Source: Loripinus fragilis
Taxonomy: Eukaryota; Mollusca; Bivalvia; Lucinida; Lucinidae
Assembly (NCBI GenBank): GCA_964019695.1
Contig: OZ026516.1
Coordinates: 103,898,754-103,962,753, forward strand
Direction of reading: 5' to 3'
Length of the DNA stretch: 64,000 nucleotides
Shown: positions 13,201-28,200 of the stretch, one piece after another
Layout: every line of letters begins with the position of its first letter
Numbering within the stretch: position 1 is the stretch's first letter
Translations under genes and position numbers: made by a program
Notes under the pieces: model-generated
Seen by the model: only the letters and a program-made list of their open reading frames with translations
Told to the model about the DNA's origin: nothing
Database searches by the model: none

Positions 13201-16200
13201 GTATAGAAGCAAACAGCGTGGACCCAGAACAGACTGCTCCTATAGGAGCAGTCTGATCTGGGTCCACACTGTTTGCCATAGAAGCTTCTTAAACATTTCA
13301 GCAGACGAGAAAAGCAGACGACTTTAGTTGCGATTGGCGCATTAAGGGTTAAGAAAGTTCAATCTGCAGTTCATCATAGGATTTCAATCATTGAAAAAAA
13401 ATGATGATGAAAAAATTGCATTTTCTATGAACCTGTCACTGCCCGTGATATTTTATAGCAAAAATATTTCAATATTGCACTTGTCCTGCAGGACGAGTGA
13501 CATACAATTTTCACTGGTCCTGCAAACATATGCACTTGACCTTTAAAAGCCTATGCAATAAAGAACATAAGGGAGTAATATGTAATATGACTTATAGCAA
13601 CCAACCAACGAGTTGTTGCCGCGCAGCGGCAACAACGAGGGTTGGTTGCTGTTACGATTAGAGGCTCTGTTCTGTTCTATTCATTCTGCTATATGATGGC
13701 CTGATTTCCATTCTGTCAAAACACAGTTCCGGTATCTATACGGAGTCGATTTGATCGAACTAAGTACCTTATTCTACCTTTGAAAAATGTGCCGTGATCA
13801 TCATTGACATTGAAAAAATACAAAAAGTAAAAGTGAATTGCGAAGATGCCAGTTTTGTTGATATTTAACTTGTATTTAAACCATAAGACTGAGGGATTTT
13901 TTTGATCACAAGGAGCTTGAACGTTAACGACAGCTCTTTCAAGCAAGCGGCTGTGTGATCCCCATGACGTGACGTCACAATTCTTATAACTTTACGTCAC
14001 GACGTGATAACGACTTGAGCCAAACGCCAACTGCCAAGTGCATCGTCGCGCCTTTGAAAAAAGACGGCCACAAATGAGCCGCGAAATAAGATTTCCAACA
14101 ATGTGATAAGTGCGACCAGCAAAGACTCAGATCAGCCTGCGCATACACGCAGTCTGATCAGAGCCTTTGCTAGTCGCTTGAATTTTCTATGCGTGTTATG
14201 CTACTGACTGAACATCATTTGGAGGTTCTAAGCTTAAAAGGAGGCTGCACATGCTCGTCTGAGTCTACACTTGTCAAAATGACACATTGTTGGAAATCAC
14301 ATGTCGCTGCTGAAATTGAAATCCTTATGGTATCCAATAGGAACTTCCGTTCAAGAGTCCCAGCGCCTTTAAAATAGCTTGCAGGATTATTTCATTTCCT
14401 TATACTCAGAGCAACGACAATTTACTGAAACACTTTTGTCACTTTACATAAGGTGTTCTGTGCCAGGTGTGGTACTAATTGTATTAATTCCTGATATTTG
14501 CCTTCTTCCTTACTTTTTATACTCACACGAGTACCGACTCACAAGAAATACTGTATACTGTGCTATCCTCTCAGATCAAATAGGCCCAGTGGTTGGTTGC
14601 CCATTAGGTGTGCCTATTTCATATTAAAGTTCCTTATAACACTGCTAAAATGATATTTACCCAGTCAGTTTCATAACTGCATCCCATATACTGACAACAA
14701 GATTTCACAGACAATACTCAGAAAATGCTAGTTCCACCCTCAGGTTTTTCACTCTCACCCTCGAGTAATTCTTCCCAAAACACTCGTCCTATAGGACAAG
14801 TGTTTTGTGAAGAATTTATCGTCCTTTCTAGATTTCACTTGTAATTACGAGCGAACGAGTGAAATTTTGTCTCCTGTATAGCGTTTGACGTCTGGTCTGA
14901 CATACAGTGTCACAAAATAATATTTCCTGTGGGTATTTTTCGGCTATTGCGTCACTGTCTAGCAATGCCCACAACTGGTTGCTATCTCCGTTAGCTTTAC
15001 AAGTGACCCAGACACTACCTACCACATGGCGATACAGTGACCGAATAGCTGTAATTTTAAACGTCTGACAAAATCCAATATTTGCCAAATTTGAAACATT
15101 TATAATTTTGAATGGTTGTTTTCAGCCTTCATGTTTACAGTTTAGGAAATGTCACAAAGTTTTTTTAAGATGAGTACAAGTGAAGTCTAAGGGGATTTTC
15201 TGCCCTTCCCTAGGTGCCGAATTTCGGCCCCATTCCCAATTGAAAATAGCCACCTTTTTTCTCAATACCATATCTGTTTTTCACAATTAAGAAAGGTTTT
15301 TTTTTTACTTTTTTTAGAGACCACTACTACTTATGAGAAAAAATGACCCATATCAGAATGATACTTTAACACTTGTGCTTAACTGGTATGCTTGGCATAA
15401 TACATTCTAAAATAACTTGATTTTGAGGATATACTTTGCTACCCTTGTTATGTTTGTTTTGTTTGATTTGATTCTTTACGTCCCATCAACAATCTTTCAG
15501 TTAAACAGGGACGGGTCTTCCTGGGTTGAAGTAATACTGAGCTAGGAAAAAAGTGTCTTGCTCAAGGACCACAATGCAGTGACGCCGGTGAGGCTCAAAC
15601 CCGCGGCCCCTCGGTCTCGAGTCAAGCACTCTACCACTGAGCCACTGCACTCCCAAGTTTTGCTTGGTGTTTGGGATAAATTTCTCTGGCCTTACATTGG
15701 CAGATGTATTCTTGAACCTCTTTCACGCCCACCATGCTGAAATTGAAGAGCGCTTCTTGCATACTCGAACCTCCAACCACACCGAGAAGCTCATCAGTGG
15801 AACTGTCTCCAACTCCAATTGCAACCATTTTAATTCCATTAGCCCTTGATATAAAAGCTTCCTGAAAACAAATGTTGCATGTTGGGTAATTATTCACCCT
15901 CCTTGTTTTTTTGTCGTCTGCTGACTTTTTTCAAAATAAGCCTTTTCAAAAAATTCTTTCGCGAACACTATCAGAGTATCAAACTGTTTGGAACCAGATC
16001 AGGACCAACGTTCTGTTGGTCCTGATCTGGGTCCAAACTGCTTGCAGAGGTTATCAGCAGAACCAGCAAGGAAAGAGTTAATGAAAGAATAACCTGATAA
16101 CTTGAAACCGTTTAAACCTTGCAAGACTAGTAAAAATAGGTAAAATAACGGCAGTGTCCACACTGTCAGCATTTCTACGAACACTAGTTGCCTGCTAAAC

Positions 16201-19200
16201 AGCTGCAGGCCCTGAAGAAGCAGTCTGATCAAGGTCTTCCCTGTTTGATATTCAGACAAGCATTTTGTGAATTCCCTGAGAATAAATTTTGTTTCACTCT
16301 TTGCATGCTTGTAAAAATAGGTAAAATAACCTTTAAACCAGCAGAGAACAGAAAGAGAAAAATATTCGGAATCTTAGAACATTTTAATTTTTTTAGTGAC
16401 TGGCTGTCTAAAGGTTGACATTCGTGTGCAGCTTTGTACTGAGGCTAAGCAATAAATCTCTGTTTCCGGTTACCCTACCAATCCTAATATTTTGGGGCTT
16501 ACTCAATTTATTCTAGACCTGATGAGATATTAAAGGCTATTTTTAGACTTTTTTAAAAGGATTTTTTATACTTTTTCCTACCAAAAAGTTTTATAAAAAA
16601 GATTGCCTACTTACTGACCCTAAAAGTTTTGTAGACATAACTGAAAACGAGACATTTATTTCTTTTGGTCTGAATTTAACCCTTAAAGCTTCTGCAAAAA
16701 TTAATCTAAAAATGTTGTCTGCTTAAGTCATCTGCTGCATATTTTTGCAAACATTTGACTTATGTGAGTATGGGGGCTAACAGTGTGGACCCATACCAGA
16801 CTGCTCTTACAGGAACAGTCTGATCTGGGTAAACACTGTTTGTCAAAACGCTACATAAACATTTCTGCAGACGACAAATGCAGACTACTTTTGTAGTGAT
16901 TGGTGCTTTAAGGGTTAACAAAGAAAGACTCACATTAAGGGTCCGAGTAGGATCCATACTGGCTGAATTATGATTTTACCGGTTCTCCTAGGGGCCCAGT
17001 ATGAATATAACAAAGACTTACATTAAGGGTTTGAGTGGGATCCATACTGGCTCCATCCGTAAATAAGACCCCAACTTTTCTCTTGTTTTCATCAAACCCG
17101 GCAAACATGGTTTCTCTCATGTACTCAATGGCTGTACCGGTTCCCGTGTTTAAGAACAGCTCTGGTTGGTTCATTTTGGCCAGGAAGTTAAGGATCAACT
17201 CAGGGTAGGAGTTGTACTGTCCCAGTGGTATTAGAGAATCATCGAGAACAATAGTGCTGTATCCCGCAATTCCTATGTCTACTACGTCAAGATCGAATCT
17301 GAAGTAAAAATCAAAGCACTGAGAGTACTGATGGGTTCATTTTGGACAGTTAAGGATCAACCCTGGGTAAGATTTGTACTATCCCAGTGAAATTAGGGAC
17401 TCTTCAAGAAATATAGTGCTGTATCCCGCAATTCCTATGTCTGCTAAGTCAAGATCGAGCCTGAAGTAAAAATCAAAGCACTGAGAGTACTGTAAAACAA
17501 TCATGTAAAATTGATTGTTTTGAATTTACCTTTTTGTGAGAATTCTTTTTGGTTATGATACTTTTTCCGAACATATCTGCAATAGTAATCAATTTTAAGA
17601 TTCTTTGAAATACCTAGTTCCAACATCATAATTAGCTCTGCGAAGGCAATCAAACCTGCATCAGCCTGTATATTTAGTTATACAGGTGATGTACCGTTAC
17701 TTCTTGATGACTGTAAAAACAGGTGTAAGGTATGATTAGATTTTAATGTGATTTTGATTATATCTTTTGATTTATGGTTCAAAGCACATCAATTACTTTT
17801 ACATTATGCACCTATTAATCAACTGGGTCTTGGTATATAAGCATCAGTCTTTCTGTTAAGCGAGAGATTAAGAATAAGATTCAGATGAGATGAGGATTGT
17901 TACGAGTATTACGATTTTAGATTTTGGATAGAATATTGGCACATGTAAACAAGAGAACAAAATGTAGACAGGAATCTTAGAAATTACTGTACAGGTTTCT
18001 AATAGCCTTGCAACGTGTTTAAAAAGGAATGTTGGTGTCAAATAAATATAAACATTTTTGGAACTGTTGCTTCTCAAGACTTGATGCCTAATGATAAGAG
18101 AACTATGACTATCAAAGTTACTGAAGAAATATTGGAATGTGATCTTATCCTCAGATATGATTACTGTATGTAGAAAGCAAACTAACAGTTGCAAGTGCAT
18201 AATTCTATGGACAATAAAAACCCTTATACGATTGAGTAAATAAACATTGGAACTTTCATACATGTGTTCATGTTGTGTTTTATTCTAACACACATCACCT
18301 ATATAGCCAATGGTTAAACTCAGTGATTTATTGGTTGATAAACCACTGAAAAGACTTGCGTGACGTCATTCGGTCACCAGTTTGATTTTTATGACGTCAT
18401 CTATCACATACGGCATTGTGACATTGACAATAGACGGCGTAACATCCTTTTTCAACTACTTGAGATTCAAAATGTACGTAAAAATACGCGTTTCAGTCTA
18501 AACAAGAGTTGTGGGAAAATCTGAGAGTCTCTTCAAGATGGCGGAATCGTTATAAATTATAAAGGATCATTCATATTTTTAATCTTTTTGTGTGTTAGAA
18601 TCGGAATAAATTCGCACTGGCAGTGATTTGTAGCCTAATATATCACTGGCTTGAGGTCAGCCTTTAAAGTGAATAAATCATAAAGCGCGAATGATTTATC
18701 CACTTACGGCTGACCGAGCGAATCTTTTTCTTAAACAACCCGATACATGTGTAGATATGTTAGAGTGTTACAGTACTGATGGGTTCATTTTGGCCAGGAA
18801 GTTAAGGAACAACTCAGGTTAGGAGTTGTACTATTACAGTGGATTTAGAGAATCTTTGAGAACTATGTTGCTGAACCCTGTAATTCCTATGTCTACTATG
18901 TCAAGATCAAATCTGAAGTAGAAATAAACAACAGAAAATCAAAGAAACATTTTGATTGTGAACTCAGCCCTTAAATTTAGATGTGTAATTAAAAAAGAAA
19001 ACTCTAAACCAAAACATATGTTGTGGGTACTCAAAAGAACCGTCTCATTGAGAGTTCTTTTGAATTCCAAATGCAAATGTTAAAACTGGTAGAAAAGAAA
19101 ATATTAAAATTTCTATGCTAAATTTTTTTGTTTATCTCGACCTATGTAAACTTGCAAATAATTTTTTATCAATCATTATCATATGATGTTGCGTCTGGGA

Positions 19201-22200
19201 GTGAAATAACCTCATGCATTTAGATCGATAAACCACTAGTGGTTTACAGATTTTCGAGAAACATTATGACGTCCATAACAACGTTGCGTACATAATGACA
19301 ACATAATCATGTTTTTACATAAGAAATGAGATTTCAAAGTTACTTTATGTCATATGATCAATAGATTCTAACATTCATGCTCCTGTATTATTGAATTTAT
19401 TAAACTCATTGGCAGTCATTGCAAAAAAAGTGATAAAATGCTCAGCAAGCCTCACATTTTATCACTTTTCCCCAACTTGTTTAATAAAATAAATTAAAAC
19501 ATGAGCACTCATGTAAGATCCTCTATTTCTAAAAAATATTCTGATGTTCAAAACAGCCACCTCAATCAGAGATGGTTCATCTGACCATCCATAACTAGGG
19601 CTTTCCTACGCTAAATTAGGGACAGAAGACTGGTAATTTTTCCTTTCCAAATATAAGCTATCTTTCATTTATTTCTGAACCTTTTTCATATCTTTTACCC
19701 TCCAAATTATTAATTTTACATGCAGCTTAAAATCAGATGAGTAACCCCTCTTAAGAGCTATGTGCATTAGGGGCTAATTTGGCCCCCTCTGGAGCCAAAA
19801 ACTAAAAGTTGCTTTTCACCAATTCCTTCTGCCTGTTTAATAGAAGAATAACCCAAGTGTAGAAGTCTGGCATTTATTTCACTTTTACCTTTACTATGGT
19901 AACAAAAATGGCCAACAAAATAGGCTTAAAATAGAGACATTGCAAATGTGGACCAAATTTAAGGCTTTGGGAGACAGATTTTTAAAAAAATTAGTTATCA
20001 TATGACGTCGCGTCTGGGAGTGAAATAACGCCATGCAATAAAATCGATAAACCACCAGTGGTTTATAGATTTATGGGAAACGTTAAGACGTCCATAACAA
20101 CGTTGCGTACATAATAACTAAATTATAACGTTTTTATGCCAGAAATGAGATTTCAAAGTATTTGTCATATGATAAATAGAATCTTACATTCGTGCTCTTG
20201 TATTATTGAATTTATTAAACTCATTGCAAAAAAGAGATAAATGCTCAGCAAGCCTCGCATTCTATCTCTTTTCCCCAACTCGTTTAATAAATTCAATAAA
20301 ACATGAGCATTCATGTAAGATCCTCTATATATCAGCACAGCTAAATACCCCAAAAAACTTTTAATTTGATTAGTGCCATGATAACTCTCATCTGTTAAAA
20401 TGAATACAAAATTTCTCTGTCAAATGTACTTACCCACTGAGCAGATTTCCAATAAAGGTTGTGAGGTCCGCTAAATAATCCTGGATACTAAAAGATCTGT
20501 CAACAAGTATCACTATCCCAGCAGGAGTGGAGCATTGTTCTAAAAAAAAAACCATGCATATTATACCAAATATGAATCATTTGAAAAAAAAACCTGGCCC
20601 CGAGGTGGTAAAACTTTTCCATGCTCAAATCAACTGAGCACGAAATTTCAACTGCTCGTAAAAACTAAAATACATACAAATAAAGAAGTTTCTTGCTTAA
20701 GTCTCTCAGATGTTGTAATTATCATGCTAATAAATGTTAAAATGCCAACAATTGTTGGCATTTAAACATTTATGAGCAGGATAAATTTCATGCTCAGCTG
20801 AGTTGAGCATGAAAAAGTTTTATAACCTCAGAGCCTGTTTTGTCATGTTGACCAACAAAGGCAGAGACCAGCCTGCACATCGATAAAGTCTGCTGCAAAT
20901 TTTTGTTTTTCACTGTCCGGATAGTATAATAGTTAAAAATAGTAAGTGAGTATGTTCAGGAAATACCACAATCACAAACTGCAGACAAACCAATGGCACC
21001 ACAAGGAAGAGCCACACAACCATCACGAGACACCAGGGAGACAAATTAAGTAAAGCAACCAGCTCTCTCTTCCCCATCAAGATGATTGCAATACTAGAAT
21101 GGACATAAAGTAACATACAACAAAACATAGAACAATTACAGACTCCCGCAATGGGAGTAACCATAAACAAAAAATCAACAACAAGAAAACCACCTCCTTA
21201 GAAGGGACAGCAGCCTAGGCCACCGGGGGGCTTAAATGCATTTTACTGGTACCAAATCTTCGCCCTAGAATCTGCTGTTGTTGAAACCTTCAACACACAA
21301 ATGTCAAAATTCTAGCTAGTCTATAATGGTGCATAACCATCTGAAGTGGACAAAATACGAAAACTGTGCATTTTCTAACAAATTGTCAGTTCATTCTTAA
21401 ATAGTGACTATCTCAATAAAAATTCCAACAGGAATTTATTCATACTAAAGCACTATCTTTACTCTGTTTCTGAAACAGAGTAAAGATAGTGTCTTAGCAT
21501 TCTTAACTCTTAATGCGCCAATCGCAACAAAAGTCATCTGCTTTTCTCGTCTGCTGAAATGTTTAAGAAGCCTCTATGGCAAACAGTGTGGACCCAGATC
21601 AGACTGCTCCTATAGGAGCAGTCTGTTCTAGGTCCACACTGTTTGCTTCTATACTCAATTTGTCAGTAATGTTAGGAAATTATTTGCAGCAGACGACTTC
21701 AGCAGACGACATTCTCAGATGCTTTTTTTGCTTGGCGCTTTAAGGGTTAAATATATTGGCAAAATTCATTTGGTTTTCCCCTGCAGCACTGTATTGAAAG
21801 GAATATCTTCACTTGTAAGGGCTATTAGCAGTTAGGCCATTTTGAACATTGTATTTATATTGTGGAAAAAAAAATTGGCGGGAAATGCAGCCCAGGTTTT
21901 GAATCTTTAAGAAATTATATTTCGGCTTTACTGATAAAAACGAGTTTATGCTGGAATGTGTCGCACGATGGTCAGATGAGTCTATCCCTAAGTTAAACTT
22001 GACAGGACAAAGAATAAACAAGGAAATGTTTTGGCTATATCTTTTTTACTTTTAGTGATTACTCCATCTATATTCCCTAAACTAATATTTGGCTAAATAG
22101 AACCAGTTCAGTCATTGGCCCAATGTTTGGATCAGCCTGCGGCAGCAGTGTCATTATTAATGGGCCGACACCGTCCACGCGGTACAAAGACCTAGCTGAA

Positions 22201-25200
22201 CCAAGTGGGATGCCTTTCAAATTAGCTGCTTGTTTTTTGTACTATATGCAGGTTAACATGGCATTTGCTTTGACTCTGATGCCTTGGTCAATGCAAATTC
22301 AATGTTGGTAACACTTGCCTTTACTGACCGACCTCAGTCAGCCGTAGTGACTGGGTCTTGATCAAGCTACTCACCGTAGTGAGTAGAATTTCTGTCAGCT
22401 GTAGTGACAGCGTCAGCCGTAGTGACCCCAGTCAGCTGTAGTGACTGGTTCTTGATCAAACTACTCAGCTGTAGTGAGTAGATTTTTCTGTCAGCCGTAG
22501 TGACAGTGTCAGCCGTAGTGACGTTGAGACAGTAAAAGCAAGTTATCGACAGTCAGATAGCAACTAGCTTGAAAGTGTGATGGAAGATTTAGGCATAGCT
22601 GTTGCCTAAGATTTTCATATATTTAAGTGATAATTTGTATAAAATGAAATGGAATTGCCCAAAAATGAAGGAAGGGATTAAATGTTATGACTGAATGGTC
22701 CCCAAGTTAAGGGAATAAAGTTTGAGTTGTGTAATCTTCCACAGCCACCATCAACCACCTGGAGAATAATTGAAGTGAGAGTGTATACATATGTATATTA
22801 TGTTAACAGACACAAATGATAAGACAATGTTTCCAAAGCATTATTGGTGGCATTATTTACATAAGTGCTACCAATAATCAGATGAGGCAGCTTAGCAGCT
22901 GACTATTATTCATTGTTCTTTCTGTAATCTTCTTAAGTATTTACAAGTGCTGAATGCAAAAGTATAAGACACCAACAGTTTTAAGTGTTGATTTGATTAT
23001 CTGGAGCACTAAAGTTAAGCAGGACATTAGTCTTCTGATTACTGATACCATAATGATCCTAATTCTTGGACAGATAGTCTGGGCAAACAATGCAGACCCA
23101 GATCAGACTGCCCTTAGAGGAGCAGTCAATGAGCAGTCCGATCAGGGCCCTCACTGCTTGCTATTCAATTTGCATCTTTTTGACAGAATCACTTAGAAGG
23201 AATCATGCCCTGACCAAAATTCTGATTAATCCAGTGTGTAAATATCCATCAGAATAGCATGTATCTATATATATAAGCACCAAGATCATTCACTGCCTTG
23301 ATATCCGCTAAAGTGCATTTACACAGTGTAAAAGTAAAATAGAATTGATTATATAGGGCCTGAGTTGGCTGCACCGGATTCTTCAGACATGAGTATATGC
23401 TCAAGACTAGCTGGAGTATTGTTGATATGCCTAATGTTCTGTATTATATGACATTTCCGATGTACACTTATTGCAGCCCCTTTTCTACAAATAATAAACG
23501 TACAACTTTTTATCTTTGGTTGGCTGCCCATGTTTCAGTAAATTTGGTCAATCCAGACTTTCAGCATGTTCCTGACCAAACTTAATTAGTACATATTTAG
23601 TCAGATTGTCTACATATAACGCAGATCTGTGCAGCATTGAAGTACTCTGACCCTGATAGTTTGTACAGAATTGAACTGGATGTAATCCTTAAACAGTAAT
23701 GTTAATCCCATGTATTGAATGGACAAGTTATTCCAAGATATTGCTCGAATATTAAAACTGAATACCGTATCAGCCCCAAATAACCAGCCACGTTACATCC
23801 TTATCAAATCTATCCACAATTTGAACAAATCTATTTACAACTTGATGAGATGTTGAGAAAGCTTTGATGGAGCGGCAGAAGTGTAGACCTAGATCAGACC
23901 ACTGTATGATCTAGTTTTACATAACCCTCTCAGATATACCTGGCTGAACACTTAGGGCAAACACGGTAACACTGGAAACACTAAAACCTTCAAACAACAT
24001 ATGATGTCACTCCGACGTCAAGCAATCCTGTGTAATTGGTCTGAGTATTGGACATTCCCAGAATTTAGTCCATGATTGAATCTTTGTAGTCCGTATTGAG
24101 TCCAACTGGAACAGGCACTCTGTTTCATGATATTTGAAAGTTCTTGACTCATTTTGATATCTGTAGGAACGGATACAAATATCCCCTTGATTTTTTGCAG
24201 AGGAAAACATGTCTCACACAAGGAAGATATCCCCGAATAAGTAATAGTGTACATAGTGATGATATCCTCTGAGTTCTAGTGTAAATGTGTTGCATTTTAG
24301 CAAGACATGTATATTTAAACACCTTTTGCAACTCTGTACAAATGTTACACACTAACATTTTTGGACTGTTTCAACATTATAAGTAGTAGAAACTGTTTAG
24401 TCTATGATATATAACCTCATCTTTCTGTAAGCATTACAAAATTTCCATTTGAATGTTATATGTCAATTTAAGGCTCAAATGTTAAGGACTGGAGATATTT
24501 CCCTTTCTTGTTTATTGTAGTGAAGATATAAAGTTGCTTCCTTTCAGTTTAATCTCAATGAGTTTTATAGAATGGCTATAGAATATCTTAACTGCTCAAT
24601 GTAAACACTAAGTTTATTCCCTGTACAGTATCTTGGATTACTGAGTTCAAGACAGTTTTTAAGTTATCAAGTACTTTTATGATTCACTAAGGCAATCCGG
24701 TATCAATAGTGAACCTGTAATCAAGACAGCTAGGATGGGCCGCTAGGATGACATTTTCCTTTCCAACTTCAGGCAGAAGTATACAATGAATGTATTTCAA
24801 CCAGTCTAAGATGACACATAATAAGTTTGTATTGGCAGTGCAGACACTAGGTAGTCCTGGTACCTTTCTTGCTGATTGGGATGACCATGCATATGTACCT
24901 GAAAATAAAGCTTGGAAACGCGTGCCCTGGAACGCGTGCAGAGAGTCTTGACATCTTGCAATCATTTTAGACGCTTAATCAAAGATAATTCACTGATTGA
25001 TAGTAGATGCTATAAATAGAGCAGTAAGCATTACATTTTAGTACAAGAAGTTCAACTGGAAAATAAATGATATGTACAGGTCTGTAAATGACCCAAATGA
25101 TAATCGTATGGTAGATGATGGTTAATAAGAACATGCATCCTCAGATAATTATCTAATTTTATTGCAAAATATATTTGACAGAAGATCCAATTATAGCACA

Positions 25201-28200
25201 GACTTCTTAGTCATTTTTTAACAGAACTTGACTCATTCATTATCAAAAGCACTCCAATTGTGTACAGCAAATCTGAAACTTTAAGCCCAGTTTGGCAGAG
25301 AATAGTAGATGTTGCAAAACTGATATCTTGGTGCTTGCTGGCATGTTACCTTTATTTAGTGCATTAGTCTGCCAATGCTCCTGTAAACCCAGGTTACAGG
25401 TGAGCAGGTGTCCTGCCATTGGAGTCTGCAAAGAGTATCCAAGACTATAACAGGTTAATCAAACCAAATAACTTGAAGGCATAATGGGCAATCAAGTACT
25501 AACTTAAAGGCAAATTGACTGAACCTAATAGATAAGTGATCATGGGACGTGATATAACAAGGCAATGAAAATAGCAAAGGATCAGATGGACAGACCAGTT
25601 AAAATGAGAATGATAACTACTTTTGAGTTGCCTGTTAGCAGTAAATTGAAATTTGATAAATCCAAAACAAGATCTACTTAGGTCTCTTTGGAATATTCTG
25701 ATAATTTAGAAAAGTCAAGACTCTTCCGCAAACGTTCAGTGCCTGTGTTCCACACTGAAAATTTTTATCTCTCCATTTCTCTGTGTGACAACTCATAGTT
25801 CAATAAAGAATGATGAGTTAGACTTCTTGTTATAAGCATGGGATAGTTAGTGCTGCATCCTTCAAATTTCTCCTATATCCATGTACTGAACACCACAGCG
25901 AATATCAATGGAAACAACACTAAATCCACCATGCCTATGAAATGTAACAGAGTATGTCCAAGTTAATGAAATATGATTGTTACTCCAAAATAGTAATTGT
26001 AATAAAATTGTAATAGCTTTCCTGAATGTGAGAGCAATGTCTCACCTTAACCAGCACAAGAATTACACTGAACTGGTGGCTAAGTCCCTGTCTGGGCATA
26101 TTTATTTTTCAGATGATGTATCAAACTGTTCAAGTGGCATTAAGATGCCACTGACTTTCAACACTTCAGTGTCAAAGATTACTATCAGATATAAGCTGAT
26201 TAACATTAGCTACTGAGATATGCAAGAAGCATACTGAAAATGTTTCCATCATAAACTAAAATTTATTATAACTCATAAATTAACATTCTCCATACTGTCA
26301 TGAGTATTAAGTGTTTATTAACTCTTTGCTTACTAGTGTTGATAGCCTTTGCAAACAGTTTGGATCCAGATCAGGCCCGACAAAACAACAGGCCCTATCA
26401 GATTCCAAATTGTTTGATACTCAGATGGTATTCCTGAAGGAATTTTTCGAAAAAGCTGATTTTGAAAAAATTCAACAGAAGACAAAAAATGTATGAAAAA
26501 TTACCCAGTAGGCAAAGAGTTAAGTAACAATTTAATAAAACAGGAGAGAGAAATGTGAGCAATGTTTTATAACCCATTTATGCTGAATGGAATTTCCCAC
26601 TGTTATCAATTGGCCCAATCCATTTCCATTTTAATGGTTGTTGGGTGGATTTTTTTCATTTTTATTCAAATCTTGATAGAACAATCTGTAAGCAAACAGT
26701 GGAGACCCTGATCAGACGCCGGGTTCTGGTCTGGGTCTGCACTGTTTGCCTGTCCCAAAAAAAGGACACTGTTTAACTGTATTGACAACCTACATGTACT
26801 TTCTGTTTTATGGAGTTCGTAGACTTGCTGTAAGATGAATAATTTTATTAAAGTGAGATTTTTCACAACTAAAAAGGACGGGTCGACTGGGCCCACTGCC
26901 TTGGAAAGTGATGGGCCATATTTTGAAATCATGGGACAATGACCGGGGCCAACCATAAATCTGAAGGCCTGGACCAGCCTGCGCATTGGCACAGTCTGAT
27001 CAGCACCTTTGTTATTCGCTCACTGGAAAAAATGATATCTAAACTTGTTTCTTAGAAAATTTCAACATTCTACCTACTCTGGGTACCTGAGCAGGCTGGT
27101 TTGAGCATCACCTGGTCAGAAACCATGAAGGCAGGTTTTTTGTGTCGCTTCTATACTAAAAACAACTTCTAATCGGTCACCTTACATTTTTACGGAAGAT
27201 CAGAATGTGAAACATAGGGTACACAAAATTAATGTTTTTTAAGTGTAGCAATACTTTGCAGAGACTCTGCAAGTTAGTTCATTTAAAAATGATGCGTACT
27301 ATTGCACAGACGAAGTTAGAGAAAAGGTACCCTCATTTCAAAAAGTCACACTTTTTATATGATATAAACCATAACACAAATTAACGTTTTTGTTTGTTTG
27401 AAGATAATACTGGCCAGCGTGAAATAAGAATAAACCTCAAAAGTTTTGTTTCCATCGGACTCATCGTTTTTGCTACTCAACAACATAAAACAAACACTTT
27501 AAGCAGATTAATCATTGAAATTCAGCTTGAAGCTTGCAATTTACATAGAGGCTTTGAACTGCTCTGTACGCTTTATTATCAGCCACATGGCATTGAAATT
27601 TTCAGCGATTATTCATTATCACCAGACATCACCGTTTTTTTTTTGAGAATTGAAAAAAAAAAAAAAAATATATAATGCTACCAAATCGATTTTTAAACTC
27701 TCACATTGAAACCGGAAGTGTACAGTAGTCGTAAAACTTAAATCGTCAAAAATGGACTAATCAAGTTCTACTATGTTTGGGCTACAGTGTTCAAATAAAA
27801 TTAAGTGCATTTAACAATATGACCAGAATAAACTGGCGAATTTCAAATATCTCGAAAAATTTTGAAAAATGCAAAATTTTAAAAATGCCTTAAAAAATCC
27901 ACCATAAGCAAAATTTTAATTGTTTGGTGTTTTTCAAGTCGGACAGACCAGTTTGTAACCACATAAACGTCAATTTTTTAAAAACTACTCTCAAAACCAT
28001 TTTTTCTTTAAAAAAGTTGATTTTTGCATTTTTAACCCAAAAAACTTTGAAGTAAAAGTAAACTGTTCAAAAACACTGCTAAACGTTTGCCCATTAAAAT
28101 GCCCATATATAGGCAAAAAATCATTTCAATTTTATTAGCGTTTGGTCAGAAATAATGAGTTTGAAAAGTGACCGATTAGAAATTGGTTTTAGTATATATT

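Noticed and set aside
17868..18263. 131-codon minus-strand open frame
   Set aside because: AT-rich, no Cys pattern or vWA motif, and not bounded by splice sites in phase with exons 11 and 12.
20910..21170. 86-codon hydrophobic minus-strand frame as a membrane protein
   Set aside because: The DNA is a dispersed repeat shared with 46430-46690, where the frame reads differently; coding is not conserved between the copies.
22335..22522. Hammerhead ribozymes for the eight-hairpin array
   Set aside because: The conserved CTGATGA and GAAA core strands are absent from these hairpins.
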